A stretch of 64,000 bases of DNA from Congeria kusceri. Lineage: Eukaryota > Mollusca > Bivalvia > Myida > Dreissenidae. Shown here piece by piece: positions 34,216-47,082 of this stretch (position 1 is its first letter; every line of letters begins with the position of its first letter). The stretch lies in contig CM051025.1 in assembly GCA_027627225.1 (NCBI GenBank), positions 55,806,681 through 55,870,680 on the forward strand, read 5' to 3'. The position numbers and the translations under genes are program-made. The notes beneath the pieces were generated by a model. It had not been told where the DNA came from. It worked only from the letters and a program-made list of their open reading frames with translations, and did no database searches.

Positions 34216-35160
34216 TAATAAAACAACTGTCTGATTTTTTTTCACACGGTTGACATTTTCTCTAGAATGCTAATTCATTAATGCTCTATCAACATTGCTT
34301 GCATTGTTCAGGTAATGTGGTATTGATTGATGCTTTTTTCACTGACCATGTGCTAATCGTTTTACATGCTTAGTGCTACAAACTGCTAGACAATGGCCCC
34401 AGCTCAACAGTCACATCAAAGACATTTTGAAGTCAAACTGACATGGTTGCTATTAGCTGTTGCTAACGGCTTGCAGATTTGAAAGCCCGATCTAATTGAT
34501 GACGTCACTCTGTCACTTTTCTTAGATTTAACATGTGTTATTATTAATGACTGGTGTTTTTAACAGATTTTATTGTTTGTTCAAATTGGATAAATAATTG
34601 CAAGGTAATTTTAATGAAATGTTTTATTGATAAAAAAATGAATTGATAACGAACAAAATGTAATTAATATACAATAAAAAAAAAATTCGAATTCCAAAAA
34701 AACAATGTTTTATAATGCATTGTGAATGTTTAGATAAAAAAAAAAATATTTAAATTAAACCTTAATTGATGTGTGTGTTGCTAGAATGGAAACTTGGAAA
34801 AAAAACTTGGAAACTAGAATAATGTAATACAACTTGAAAATATCTTATTATTGACTTATGGAGAATATGATGATGACCTGAAGATGATGATGATGATGGT
34901 TTTGGTACTATGATAATGATTGACAAGGTCTGATGATGGTAATAACAAGCAAATTATGGTTAAGCGCTTTTTGGAAAAAACTCCTTGAAGTGGCCTCACT
35001 TCTCCCTAAACTGAACTGAGGGAGAAGTGACTTCTCCCTAAAATTTGTGCCTAGGCTGAGCCCTGGAAGCTCACATTTAATTTTCCTGCCAAAAAATGCT
35101 TGCAGGATTTACAAATAAAGTTCAAAGGTTTATTACATACTCATTTAAATTGCCTTGATT
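34216..35160. other. Unassigned intergenic sequence with a trinucleotide tract
   Basis: About 34867-34900 is a (gat)/(atg) microsatellite. At 34985-35045 the word ttctccctaaa occurs twice about a turn apart around ctgaactgaggg. Otherwise nothing is recognised. Confidence 0.45.
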
Positions 35161-35164
35161 TTCA

Positions 35165-36490
35165 ACTAACATAAAAGTTGTATTAATATGAAATGGAACT
35201 TGCGTTGACACTGACAAAGTTCATGGCAAAGTTTTCCAATGGTGCCTAATATCCCATGCAACATTGTCCAGGACATCCTCCAGTCCCAATAAGTCTGATC
35301 CACAACTGATCTCAAGACGTACCCCAGTTGAGTTCTATCATGAACTTTGACAACGTTTCTGGATGCATGGTCTCAGATTAATCTGGTGGTTTCAGCTTCA
35401 GAACTTCTCTTTTGATCTGGTAGTTTGTAGGCATTGGATCCACTTTCCATGGTAGTTTGGCTGTATATCTGCCATCTCCAGATGTGATGCTGGATTGCTG
35501 GTATTCTTCAGTAAATGCACATAAAGATTTTTTACTCATTTTTGTTGATATTCCAAGTGACTCAAGATTCCAAAAGCCCCTTTATTTTCAAAATCATGTT
35601 TCAGACTTGTTATTACATTTTCCAAGTTGTTTTGTGCTTCTGACTGATCTAGAGATACTGACATAGTAGATTATACTTTCCATGCTTAGTTCGTAATAAT
35701 GTGCTGCAGATAAAAACTGTATCTTTGCTGTCAATTATTATTGCTTCTATGTCTGCTGCATTACTAAACTTTTTTGTTGTTGTACATACTGAAGAATTTC
35801 TTGAATATCATCTTCATGTTTGTCGTATGTTATGCTAGCCAGCTCCCATTCAGCAATTTTTCTATGAACCTCTCTTGTTGAAATAAACTTTTGCGAATTC
35901 ATCCTTAATTTAAGTTTTCAGCTATGCACTTCTTAGACGTGCTGAACTACCGGTATATTCAAGCAAACTTCTTACACTTCTTGTGCTTTTTGAAAGCAGA
36001 CCTCTTTTAAGACTTGCTGCGCTTCTTGAAAGCAAACTGCTTCTTACACTTCTTGTGCTTCTTGAAAGCGGACCTGGAACTCTTCTTTGACTGTGATTAT
36101 TGAAAGGAGACCTCTGTACTGGATCACTCTGCAATGGACCTCTTCTTAGATTCTGTATGTTGTGTTGTGAAGGTTTTTGTTAGATGAGCATCATGCTAGA
36201 AATGCAAAGTTTCTATTAGATGAGCATTGTCGTAGACTTGCTGTGTAGACTGTCTGTAGATGGCTGTTGTGCTTGACTTGTTGTATAGTTTTCGTCCTAA
36301 CACCAAAAATGTAGCGACTATGAGCAAGGTTACAACTTCGAAGGTCTACTGCTTTCTGATTTATATTAAAATAAATGTAATTGTACATTAAAGTTGTATT
36401 AGTGTGAAACGGAAATGATGTTAATAATGTCAAAGTTCATGGCGAGCTTTTCCAACATCCCAGGCAACATTGTCCATGACAATAATTTTA
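35165..36490 (-). pseudogene. Degenerate LTR-retroelement remnant (BEL/Pao-like)
   Basis: On the minus strand, around 35380-35500, a broken frame reads DGRYTAKLPWKVDPMPTNYQ, resembling the conserved linker between protease and reverse transcriptase in BEL/Pao-type polyproteins. A gag-like stretch starting MNSQKFISTREVHRKIAEWE lies near 35770-35905, and an SRSTRSVRS-type repeat near 35940-36100. Stops and frame changes break all of it. Related segments of about 100 bp ('aaagttgtatta', 'aacattgtcca') occur in the same orientation at about 35175-35275 and 36390-36480. No protease or RT core is readable. Confidence 0.45.
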
Positions 36491-36647
36491 TGACAATAAT
36501 TGTATGAATTCCATCAAGCTGTGTTGGTGGCTGCCATGGGTGTTTGATTAGTTCCTCTTGTATATAGTCATCTTTACTCAGCCTCATGAAGCTCTAGAGT
36601 CTGTTTTATAAAATCAGATCTAGTTTATTAAACATTTCCATCCTAGG

Positions 36648-37325
36648 CTTTATGCCCTCCATTGAAGATGGCGGGGTATTTTGGTTTGCTAATGTTGGTC
36701 GGTCGGTAAGTAGACCACTTTAAAAGATTTTGTTTCCTTTCTCTAAATCCAATATTTTTCGTCCGATCGTCTCCAAACTTCATGAAAATGTTTGTGGTCA
36801 TAACATCTCAGCCAAGTTCGATAATCAGCCAAATCACCCCAGGAATTGTTGAGTTATGGCCCTTGAATTATCTCAAATTGGCATTTTAGCCGTTACCGCT
36901 TTCTAAGACCAACATTTTTTATCCAATCTTCAACAAACTTGGTGAAAATGTTTGGGGCCATAATATCTCGGCCAGGTTTGATAATCAGCCAAATTGCGCA
37001 AGGAGTTGTTGAATTATGGCCATTGAATGATCTAAAATCTGCATTTTTAGATGTTTCTGCTCTCAAAGTTCAACAGGTTTTATCCAATTTTTACCAAACT
37101 TCGGGAAAATATTTTTAGCCATAATATCTCGGTCTGGTACGATAATCAAGCCAAATCAGCCCAGGAACTGCAGAGTTTTGGCCCTTTAATTATTTAAAAT
37201 TTGCCTTTTTAACAGTATACACTCTCTATGTTCTACATTGTTCATCCAATCCTCACCAAACTTTATATTTAAAACATTGCTTTTAACCAAAAGGGGGATA
37301 ACTGTTTTACAAACAGTTCTTGTTT
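36648..37325 (+). repeat. Family D, copy 4, nearly complete
   Basis: The head ccctccattgaagatggcgg (36653 on) and 'ggtttgctaatgttggtcgg' lead into about three to four units as in 11399-12250. The end is CTGTTT-tac-AAACAG (37302-37316) followed by TTCTTGTTT. This copy shows both ends of the family. Confidence 0.85.
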
Positions 37326-38098
37326 AATTGTACTTTTGTCGTATATAATGCATTTTCAGCTCTTATAATTATCATTAAACTCCGGTAAGTGCTTATGGAC
37401 TTAAACCTCTCTTGTGTGTAATATCTATTTCTTTTTTTACAAATTTTTTATATGTATGATGTTTTATTTCTGCTCTTTTACTTCGATTATAGTACATATA
37501 CTTTTTTTTTATTTTATCTTTTTATATTTTTTAAAAATCGTTTTATATTTCATGGAATATGTCATGTCATCTCTTTGTAATTCAGTGTAATTCGCATTAT
37601 TTTACCCTATCCTATATAGTAGTTGATACAACAATTGTTCTTATGTTCAAAACATATCCTACAGAAAACAGGACATGAATGATAATAGGTTTATGGTTTG
37701 CCTGAAAAATACTTTTTTATTATTTCTTTATGGAAAAATTGATCAAGGAAATTCATGTGATTCATGTTATGTTATATGTTTAACTGTCCCTTACATCATG
37801 AATAATAACAACGGGTGAGAATGGATAAATGTTAAAATGTTGAAATGTGATGTTTGACATTAGTCATTGCCATTAAAAAAAAAAAATTGTTACTGTCTGA
37901 AAATCTCATGTTCATTTTCATGCGATTAATTTTGATAATACAGATAATACTTTTTTTCCATTCAAATAAGTGTTAACATATTATGCATATGTATGGCATG
38001 AACATTTTTATTGGTCACTGTTTGATTCATTAAAGGTGAAATAGTTCCTATTGTAATCTGTTAATTGTAATGTGTACATGTAATGTATATCTTTCTTT
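37326..38098. other. Unassigned AT-rich intergenic sequence
   Basis: T-rich runs and short A tracts; no gene, TIR pair or tandem array recognised. Confidence 0.5.
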
Positions 38099-38440
38099 TT
38101 TTTATGCCACCACAAAGTGGGAGGCATTTTTAAAGCATTGCACTTGTCTGCCCGTTAGTATGTACGTACCGAAATTTTGTGGACTCAACTCCTCTTTAAC
38201 TGCTGGGCGTATTTTGCTCAAACTTTCACAGCTGAAGAACCTTAACGTGTAGGTGATTGTAAAGAAAGGAATTTTTGCTGCGACCACTTTCGGCCATATT
38301 AAGGCCCTTTGTCATTTTTTTCCACTATAGAATATATATGAAAATCAATTTGTTGAGGCAGAAATTAGTGTTGGTGACACGCCCTTTGTCTGTGTCCAAA
38401 CATGTGTCGTGGGGGCATGAGTGTCTGTGACACATCTATT
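38099..38440 (+). repeat. Hairpin-headed element, family K, single unit
   Basis: The head tttatgccaccacaaagtgg (stem ccac/gtgg, 38104-38120) leads into one diverged unit with 'ctttaactgctgggcgtatt'. A 'gtgtcgtgggggcatgagtg' word near the end mirrors the head. It may be a short complete element; boundaries are uncertain. Confidence 0.5.
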
Positions 38441-38880
38441 TGTTTCACAAATGATAAAAAGGAAAGTTACATATTGTATGTAGGATTTTAAGTATAATTA
38501 TTTTGATATAATTATTTTTATGCAAATGTTTGAGTGGGGCTTTGTTTTTGTCACATGTCACATTATAGTGTTAAAATTCATATAGGGGCCAAAATGTCTT
38601 TGAAGGGACAAATATTACAATTGTACTACAATTTTGTATGTATTAATTTCCATAGACATATATTCTCAGTCATTACATTTCATATTGTTACGTTTCTATG
38701 TGGTTAATACCTCTTAAATCATAAGACACTCACATGCATAATATTTAGCGCATAGTATTTATATTATTATTATTATTATTTTGTATTCCAAGTCAAATGA
38801 ATACTTAAATATAACTGATTTATTAAAATGACTTGTGTTAAGTGTATTCAATTGTAAACAAAAGTAAAAATGGTGAACCT
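38441..38880. other. Unassigned intergenic sequence
   Basis: Contains an (att) microsatellite at about 38762-38781. Nothing else is recognised. Confidence 0.5.
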
Positions 38881-38886
38881 ACTTTT

Positions 38887-40760
38887 TAGCTCACCTGAGC
38901 ACAAAGTGCTCATGGTGAGCTTTTGTGATCGCCCGTTGTCCATCGTCCATCCTTTGGTCGTCAACTTTTCATTCAAACAGCATCTTCTCCTAAACCATGT
39001 GGCAGATTTTCCCCAAACTTCACAGGAATGATCATTGGGGGACCCTATTTCAGAGTTGTTCAAATCGTTACGGTACGCTGCATATGTAGGTCACCAGAGA
39101 TAAAAATAGATTTAAAAAGTGTAAACATGAAAAATATTCATCTCTGAAACCGCAGGGCCCAGAGGTGTCATATTTGGTATGTAACAAACATCCTATAGTG
39201 GTCCTCTACAACGATTGTTCAAATTATGCGCCTGGGGTCAAAACTGGTCACACCCCTGGGGTCACATGGTTTATATAGAATATGTAGCAAAATGACTTTA
39301 AAAATCTTCTCCTTTAGTGGTCCTTTACAACGTTTGTTCAAATCTGATCCCGCCCCGGGGGTCACATTGTTTATTTAGACTTAAATATAAAAATGACTTA
39401 AAAATCTTCTCCTTTAGTGGTCCTTTACAATGTTTGTTCAAATTATGCCCCTGGGGTCAAAATGGGCCATGCCCAGTGTGTCACAATGTTTATATAGAAT
39501 ATATAGCAAAACGACTTTAAAAATCTTCTCTGAAACCACAAGGCCCAGAGGTTTCATATTTGGTATGTAACATTCTTTATTGGTCCTCTACAAAGATCGT
39601 TCAAATTATGCCCCTGGTGTCAAAACTGGCCACGCTCCACGGGTCACATGGTTTATATAAACTTATATGGTAAAATGTCTTTAAAAATCTTCTTCTCTGA
39701 AACTGCAAGGCCCAGAAGTTTCATATTTAGTATGTAACATCCTATAGTGATCTCTACATATGTTGTTCAACTTATGCCCCTGGGGTCAAAACTGGCCACG
39801 CCACGGGGTCACATGATTTATATATACTTAAATAGCAAAATGTCTTGAAAAGTCTTCTCCTCTGAAACTGTAAGGCCCAGAGGTTTCGTATTTGGTATGT
39901 AACATCCTATAGTGGTCCTCTACAAAGATTATTCAAATTATGCCCTATGGGTAAAAACTGACCATATAGACTTTAATAGCAAAATGACTTTAAAACCACA
40001 AGGCCCTGAGGTTTCTTATTCGGTATGTAACATGATACAGTGGTCCTCTACAAAGAATGTTCAAATTATGCCGCTGGGGTCAAAACTAGCCACACCACGG
40101 GGGTCACATGGTTTATATAAACTTAAATAGCAAAATGTCTTTAAAAGCTGTCTCCTCTGAGACCGCAAGGCTCAGAGGTTTCGTATTTGGTATGTAACAT
40201 CCTATAGTGGTCCTCTACAAAGATTATGCCATATGGGTCAAAACTGACCACACCCCAGGGGTCACATGGTTTATATAGACTGAAATAGCAAAATGACTTT
40301 AAAAATCTCCTCTCAAACGGCAACAGTGGTTGAAATTAGCACTAGCCCGTAAGCCCTGCACTGGTAAATTTTAAAAGTGGGCTTGTAACCTTTTCTTTCT
40401 TTTAAGTAATGACATAAGAATTTGGGCTTGCTTGGCTAAACTGCTAATTTCGATGACTGCGGCAAGGCCCACAGCTTTCCTATATTTGGTACATAACATT
40501 GCATAGTAGTCCTCTTCAAAGATTGTTTAAATTATGCTCCTGGGGTCAAATCTGGCCACACCCCGAGTGGTCACATGGTTTATATAGACTTAAATAGCAA
40601 AATGTCTTTAAAAATCTTTACCTGAAACCACAAGGGTCAGAGGTTTATTCTAGATCGTTCAAATTATGCCCCTGGGATAAAAATAAGCCACTCCTCGGGG
40701 ATGCAAATTCCAATTGGGTTTCAAGGTCTCAGATGACCGTCCTAGGGCCCTTTTGTTACA
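38887..40760 (+). repeat. Hairpin-headed tandem-unit element, family A, long copy
   Basis: The head stem is agctcacctgagcac / gtgctcatggtgagct (38888-38921). About ten units of roughly 165-180 bp follow with 'gtggtcctctacaaagattg', 'cccctggggtcaaaactgg', 'catggtttatatagactt' and 'gcaaggcccagaggtttc'. A small hAT-like MITE sits in it (40324-40459). The end near 40741 is cctagggcccttttgtt. The same family lies in reverse at 53856-55530. Confidence 0.88.
40324..40459. mobile_element. CAG..CTG MITE, 136 bp, with 6-bp target duplication
   Basis: The left end cagtggttgaaattagca pairs with the right end, reversed, cagtcatcgaaattagca. CGGCAA flanks it on both sides, and intact family A units show the empty site (aaccgcaaggccc). 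It has the same target length and CAG terminus as 7737-8565. Confidence 0.8.
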
Positions 40761-41846
40761 TCTTTAATTAGCTTAGCCTTGTGGCCTCAAATTACTGAAT
40801 ATTGCTTTAAATTTGAAATTTATATCACAATGATCTTTTTGGGGAAATTTTCATACTATTATATAATGTGTACTATGTTATTTTCATGCATTAAGTGCAA
40901 AAACTGTATCTTGTAGGTTGTGAAGTTGACAAGAGTTTTGTCCCTTTAACACTGTTATTATCTTAAAAGTTTCTTTCAACTCAAACTTCCAGTTTCATAA
41001 GGTGTAAGTAAAAACAGTGAACTAGATTTGTGACAATTTATTGACAGATTTCTACTTTAAATTTCTTCTTCACATATTTCGATGCTGCATCATTACTGCA
41101 TCATTATGATATTGTATCAGGGATTTGTTGCATATATTACAAACTGACTTTAAAAATCTCCTCTGAAACCGCAAGGCCCAGAGGTTTCTTAATGCATTAA
41201 GACCGGTTTTCTCACGATGCGCCACATTTTCTCTCTGACCAAAGTTCTACCTACCGGTATATTATACTGATCAGTAATTCTTGTGGGGCTTAGGGGGGAA
41301 TAATTCTTAGAAAAAGTTCAGTTGTGAACTTTGCCAACATACCCATATTTGTATTAATGTTAGTGAAAAATTCCCACTTATACCACCTCAGGCATTAATA
41401 GGGTTTAATGAAACAAAACTAAGTGTATTTGTTCATTTGAAACAAAATTTTGTTAATTTATTATCAATATTTCAGTGCTCCATTATCTTGTTAATTACAA
41501 TTGAAATATGAAGCTAAAAGAATGACTGTCTCCTTTTATAAGTATTGCAAAGTTAGATACGTTCTGTATTGGTTCTGGTTAGAAACTGGTGTGAAATTAG
41601 CCTGGCATCATGTGTCATTCTAAGGTATACAGATTTAAAATGTGTGAACTTACTCATTGATTTAGGCTATGGTTGGTAATATAAACAAAGAAAAACGATT
41701 GCTTGTATATGTTTGCCCTTTGTGAACTATAACCCAAATACATTGTTCTTCACCAGTCATAGAGTCATTTAGAATAGAATAAGATGCACTGTATAAATTG
41801 AATGCTTGTTTAGGACTGAGCAAATAAGTGAAGCGGGAATATTTGA
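40761..41846. other. Unassigned intergenic sequence with repeat scraps
   Basis: A family A scrap lies at about 41145-41190. A 3' fragment of the palindromic MITE lies at 41191-41237 (aatgcattaagaccggtttt, then gcgccac). The rest is unassigned. Confidence 0.5.
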
Positions 41847-43035
41847 GGCCCCTTGACTACGAATTTTGCTCAAATTCCGACTTGAGATGAGTCTGAAAAA
41901 TATTTCAGTGACTACGAAAAATATACATCTAAATTTCAATCTTAAATTGAAGATCGAAACTCATAATTATGAGACAGCCTTATAGCAGTCTCAAACACCA
42001 ATATGAAGCTTAAAAATGGTGGACATTGCTTTAAAATGGATAAATCATATCGCTACAAAGCTAAAATAGTAAGTAAACTGATGCCAAAATACATGTGACA
42101 TCAAGAAGAGCTCTTATTTCTGCCGATTTAGCCAGCAAACACCAAACATTATTTATGCTTAAGCATCAGTGGTGCTTTGCTAGTATACAAGACCACATCT
42201 ACATCATAAATGCTCCCTGGCTACAGTACTCCTATTCTTTACCACTTTTTTCATCACTGTTGGTAAGTTTAGTGTTTACCAGATCCTGGATACTCCTGTG
42301 TAATTATTATCACTGTGATTCACAACAGATGAAGACTTTTAAATGCTTTCAATCTGACTCTGGAAATTCCACACATCTACAAATGTCATCCATTTTTTCT
42401 TGATGATCTTATATTTAATTCACACCATTGCATTGTATTTAAAATGAAACGCCACGAAAATAATGAAAAAACAAACTTAGAACAAATGACATCGCTTGTT
42501 TCAAATGACATCACTACAGTATCGAGTTATGACGCGTGTGCTTTCATATCACACACACGGGTGTATCTAAGATCTATTGCTTTGCATGGGCATTACTTGT
42601 CTTACAAAGGTAAGGGTAACAATTGAATATAGATCTACAAATAGAAATGGTTTTATTGTGAAACTCTCCATCAAAGTTAAATATAAATATACAATAAATA
42701 AGATGATATTCATGCACAGGTGTAATCAAAATCCTTTTATAAGCTACGTTCATCAATGTTGCGTCATGAAGATTTTCTGTGGTCGCTTCTTAAATTTAAA
42801 TACCATTTTATATCACTGTAATACATGTAGAATGCAACATTTAAAATAAGATATCTTATGCCATCTATAATTTTATTATTTGAGTCATAAAATTGAACTC
42901 AACTAAGATTAAAATAGAGAAGTTTCGTAGTCTCCATTTTAGACTACTTCTCAGTTGAGTCAAACTTTAAGACTGAGACATAAATGTGAGTTTAAGTTTA
43001 AGTCTGACATTTGAAACTTTCGTAGTAACGGAGCC
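41847..43035. mobile_element. TIR element, 1.19 kb, possible 3-bp target TGA
   Basis: The left end ggccccttgactacgaa and the right end reversed ggctccgttactacgaa match with few differences. TGA lies at 41844-41846 and 43036-43038. The subterminal regions contain further inverted 'gactacgaaa' words. GGC ends and a 3-bp target suggest a Harbinger relative. Short open frames inside have no recognisable family. Confidence 0.55.
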
Positions 43036-44639
43036 TGACAACAAACACATAAAATCACAGTTTCACCACATTTTATTCACAATTTCAACTGGCAACAAAA
43101 TATACAATAAAAGATTCTGTGACACATACAATTGTTGATGTTATTGTGTTTGGTAAGAGAGTTTTAGCATGAATTATAATAAAATAAACTTATTAAAGCT
43201 GCAAATAATCTGGCTAGCTTATACTTGTGCACATCTGAATACAAGCTATGTATTATAATTCAAATATAACAACTTTAGTCAGTTAAATTCATATAAGCAC
43301 ATTTTGAAATAACAAAATTGTTTTTACACAAGTACAGTCACTAACAATTCAGTCATTGTAAAATATTCAATACAATTTTATAACAATTTATAATAACTAT
43401 TAAGAACAAAGATTTATTAGAACATTTGTGATTATTTATATTCATTATATATTTGTCATATTATACACACATTTGGCTACAATATTTTCTTTAATAACTG
43501 ACTACTATATTCTACATTGTAAGTAATACACTAGCATAATATCTTAATCTATAAATATAGGATTTATGCTGCAAATACAGAATCAAATACTGTATTACTC
43601 ATATATTATAGATAGGGAAATAATTCAAACAAAACAGTTGTCTTCCTTTGTTTAAAATTTGTCCATACATACAGTGGTGGTTCTGCAGACTCAACTCGCA
43701 AAATGTCTATTTTAAGCACATATTTTTGTGATTGAAATTGTTAGGTAAAAGAGCATTTAAGTATAATACGCATTCACTACTTCTGATAAAATGTTAAGGG
43801 TTAAAATATATCTAAATGTATTATGTTCCAATGATTATGGTATACCTTTTTTGGATCAGAAGCATATATAGCATTCGATAAACCAATATGCGTTAAATTT
43901 TACTTTTATGGACAGATTAGATTATATTCTAAAATCAGCAGACTGACAACCTAATACTATCAAGTGAATATATGATGCTTGAAATAAAATAATCAAGCAT
44001 TTGATGCATCAAGGGCATACTAATGGTAAACATGCTATTTAATGTCAATAACACAACATATAATTTTATTATGTTCTCTCAAGAATTTGTAATAGTAGTT
44101 GATACCTAGCATTTCAGCAAACAGTGATGGCATTTATAGGCTTAGGAAAAGCACGTACAATCTTAATCATCGTAACAAAAACAAACCTATAACAACTTAT
44201 ACTGAACTATGTAATTATACGCTTCAAAATTATGTGAAAGAACAGCTTTATCTGCTGTTGTAACGGCAAACCAAATGTGAATTCAAATCTAGCAAAAGGC
44301 AAATTTTAATAATTTTTTAAATATATTATTTCAAAGTAATTATTTAGTCATTGTATATTTAACCATGTACAATCTTGTTTAAGAATTTTGTTCCCAAAGT
44401 CTATTTCCAATTCTATATATAGATAACATGAAAATCAATCAACTAGAATGTGTATTGCACACTTCCCTACTTCAACAAAATCATTGGTCAAAAACTTAAA
44501 ACAGGCCTGCCATCTTATCTATCAGGTATCGAATAAAGAAATGAAGTCCTGAACATTCAAAATACATTCTTTTTTATTTCAGATCATTCACTCACATGTT
44601 TTTATTAATTTACATGTCTTAAATTCTAGATCAGTCATT

Positions 44640-44945
44640 ATCAGTAAGGGTCATTAATGTTCACATATCACAGGGTCATTGACTTTTCCATTTTATGACA
44701 GGGTAATTATGTTTCATATATGACGGGGTCATTATGTTTCATAATATATATATATATGATGGGGTCATAATGTTTCATATTATGACGAGGTCATTACATT
44801 TCATATATGATGGGGTCATAACGTTCATACAGACAGGGTCTTACGTTTCATTTATGACGGGGACATTACGTTTCATACATGACATGGTGATTACGTTTCA
44901 TATATGACGGGTTCATTATGTTTCATATATGACGGGGTCATTACT
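44640..44945 (+). repeat. Minisatellite, about 25-bp unit
   Basis: About twelve degenerate copies of a unit like catatatgacggggtcatta, with variable length and interruptions. Non-coding. Confidence 0.8.
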
Positions 44946-45532
44946 TACTGTAATAAATAATACAATTATAAAGAAAAGAAACTTCATGCATACAAAATGT
45001 ATATAGCTATTTGCACATGTCATGTCATTGATTAATAAGGTATTATGATACTTATTGATACATATGGTTGTCAAAAAAATTAGTCATTAAAAATTACAGA
45101 TAACTTCATACTCGTAAAATAACAGTCACAAAACTCTATGAAGTAACAAAACTATGAAGTAGCTGCCGCCATATTACATTTAACAGATGTGTTCATTTTG
45201 GTTATATTATAATTGGCCCACAGTTTGGACATGAAAATGCCTTTCACAATTACATAGATCTAGCTGCATTTTCGATATTTCAGAATAAAGCAAAACAAAG
45301 AAATACCAAATAGTACTTGAACAACATTTCATTTGGCCAGTGCAAACAATGTAGTGGCCTAATATGTACACAAAATGTCAGTTATGAAAACATGTTACTT
45401 TTCAAAATAGTCATAATAATAATGTCATATACATACACGCACGTACATGCTGAAAAGCAAGCAAATTACATGTACACAAATTCAATATAGCCATTCTGAA
45501 TAATGAGCATTATCGATCGTTTGTGGCGTGTC

Positions 45533-45734
45533 GTGGGAAAACCAGACTTAATGCACGTGCGTAGTGTTGTCCTGGATCAGCCTGTGCAGTCCGCACAGGC
45601 TAATCCACATCTACACTTTCCGCATACAGTGGATTTTTTTTAAGAAGAGACTTCCTTGAAACAGAAAATACCATAAATGCGGAAAGTGTCGTCTTGGATT
45701 AGCCTGTGCAGACTGTTTTCCCAAGAAACGCCTC
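45533..45734. mobile_element. Palindromic MITE, internally shortened long form
   Basis: Left arm gtggcgtgtcgtgggaaaac to the internal 'attagcctgtgcag' blocks, with the usual spacer. The right arm lacks the acgcacatgcattaag part and jumps to ttttcccaagaaacgcctc. Confidence 0.85.
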
Positions 45735-46027
45735 ATTTGCATTGTACAGCTACAAAGACAAAATGCTGTGTAGACAATCATGTATTTATATACAAATACT
45801 TAGTAAACACAATTTTTTAATGCAGTACCAGTAATTTGATAAAATTAATTATTGCAAAAATATAGGATTTTTCAAGAAGTATTTTCTTGCATTTTCAATA
45901 ATATACTGCAAAAAATAAAGTTCAGAGATGCATTACAGAAAATTATTTCACCCCAGTGCAGTTACAAATAACTCGGCCCAAACATTATACAGATAGTGGA
46001 TGTATGATGGCTGACATCATCATTTTA

Positions 46028-46222
46028 TTTCACAACATCTCTGTCTCCAAATATGAATGTAAGTTTCTATCATTTTGTTTTCACAACATCTCTGTCTCCA
46101 AATATAAATGTAAGTTTCTATCTTTTTTTTTCACAACATCTCTGTCTCCAAATATAAATGTAAGTTTCTCTCATTTTCTTTTTACAACATCTCTGTCTCA
46201 GAATAAGAATGCAAGTTTCTAA
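46028..46222 (+). repeat. Four tandem copies of a unit of about 51 bp
   Basis: The unit begins cacaacatctctgtctccaa and ends in a T-rich run. Copies start near 46030, 46081, 46133 and 46184, with small length changes in the T run. Confidence 0.85.
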
Positions 46223-47082
46223 TGTTATTACAGGAACAACAGAGATTACTTGAAAGGTCAGGCACAATTTCTGCCCGTCTTGTGCCTTAGACTCTTTGGC
46301 ACGCTGGTCTATTAGACGAACATCCAGACATTGATTCTTACTTCAGCAATGTCATAAATTATATTGGTACATCAAGTAAATTATTATGGGTACTGCAAGT
46401 AAATATAGATATGGGTACTGCATTAATCTGGGGAAAAAGTCATGCCCATACACAATTTTGGTATTTTGTTTTCTCCCAATGTGTATGAAGAACAAATTGT
46501 AACAAGTTAACACGTATAAGTGAAAATTCTAGATATTAAAGACAATTATATTACTCTACAACTCTACAAAGCATAAAGCATAAATATATGATTATTGAAT
46601 TTCAGAAGCTGTATAACTCCAAAACAACTAGTAAAATGGTAAATTTATATATATTATTTTTTATTATTTTAGTCAAAAGCAAGTAACATGGATCCCTAAC
46701 CTTCCCACAAGACATAATGGTGCCAGTCATGCACTATGTGCACTTAATGTTGTATATTTAAATTCTGTTCAGTTGTATGTAAATTTGTCCAGTAAAAATG
46801 GTGCACTAATATGGGTGTGAGATGCATTGAATGGTCACAAATTCCCAGTATACAGATAAACCGAGAACCAGGGCAAAATCAGTATGTCATCTGGTTTGGC
46901 ATGGAGGGCATATAGGAACAAAGTCTTTCAAAATAATTGTAAAGTGCTTATCTAATGCTGGCATATTATAGTTAAAATAAATGAAACACAATACATGTAT
47001 TTCAGATGAATAACAGTAGTAGCATCTAAGAGTTAATACTGTCCCATCACTGAGTGAAACCATTCTAAATGCTGACAAACTT

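Larger units (their letters stand above)
43036..47080. other. AT-rich sequence between the two genes, possibly part of a long 3' UTR of gene 2
   Basis: Apart from the arrays and MITE listed within it and a TIR-element fragment near 43630-43830, nothing is recognised. Several TTTATT words (AATAAA on the minus strand) occur, for example near 43068, but which one ends the gene 2 transcript cannot be told from sequence. Confidence 0.35.

Noticed and set aside
42095..42403. A 102-residue frame starting MTSRRALISADLASKHQ
   Set aside because: It lies inside the TIR element 41847-43035, shows no known domain and has no splice context.
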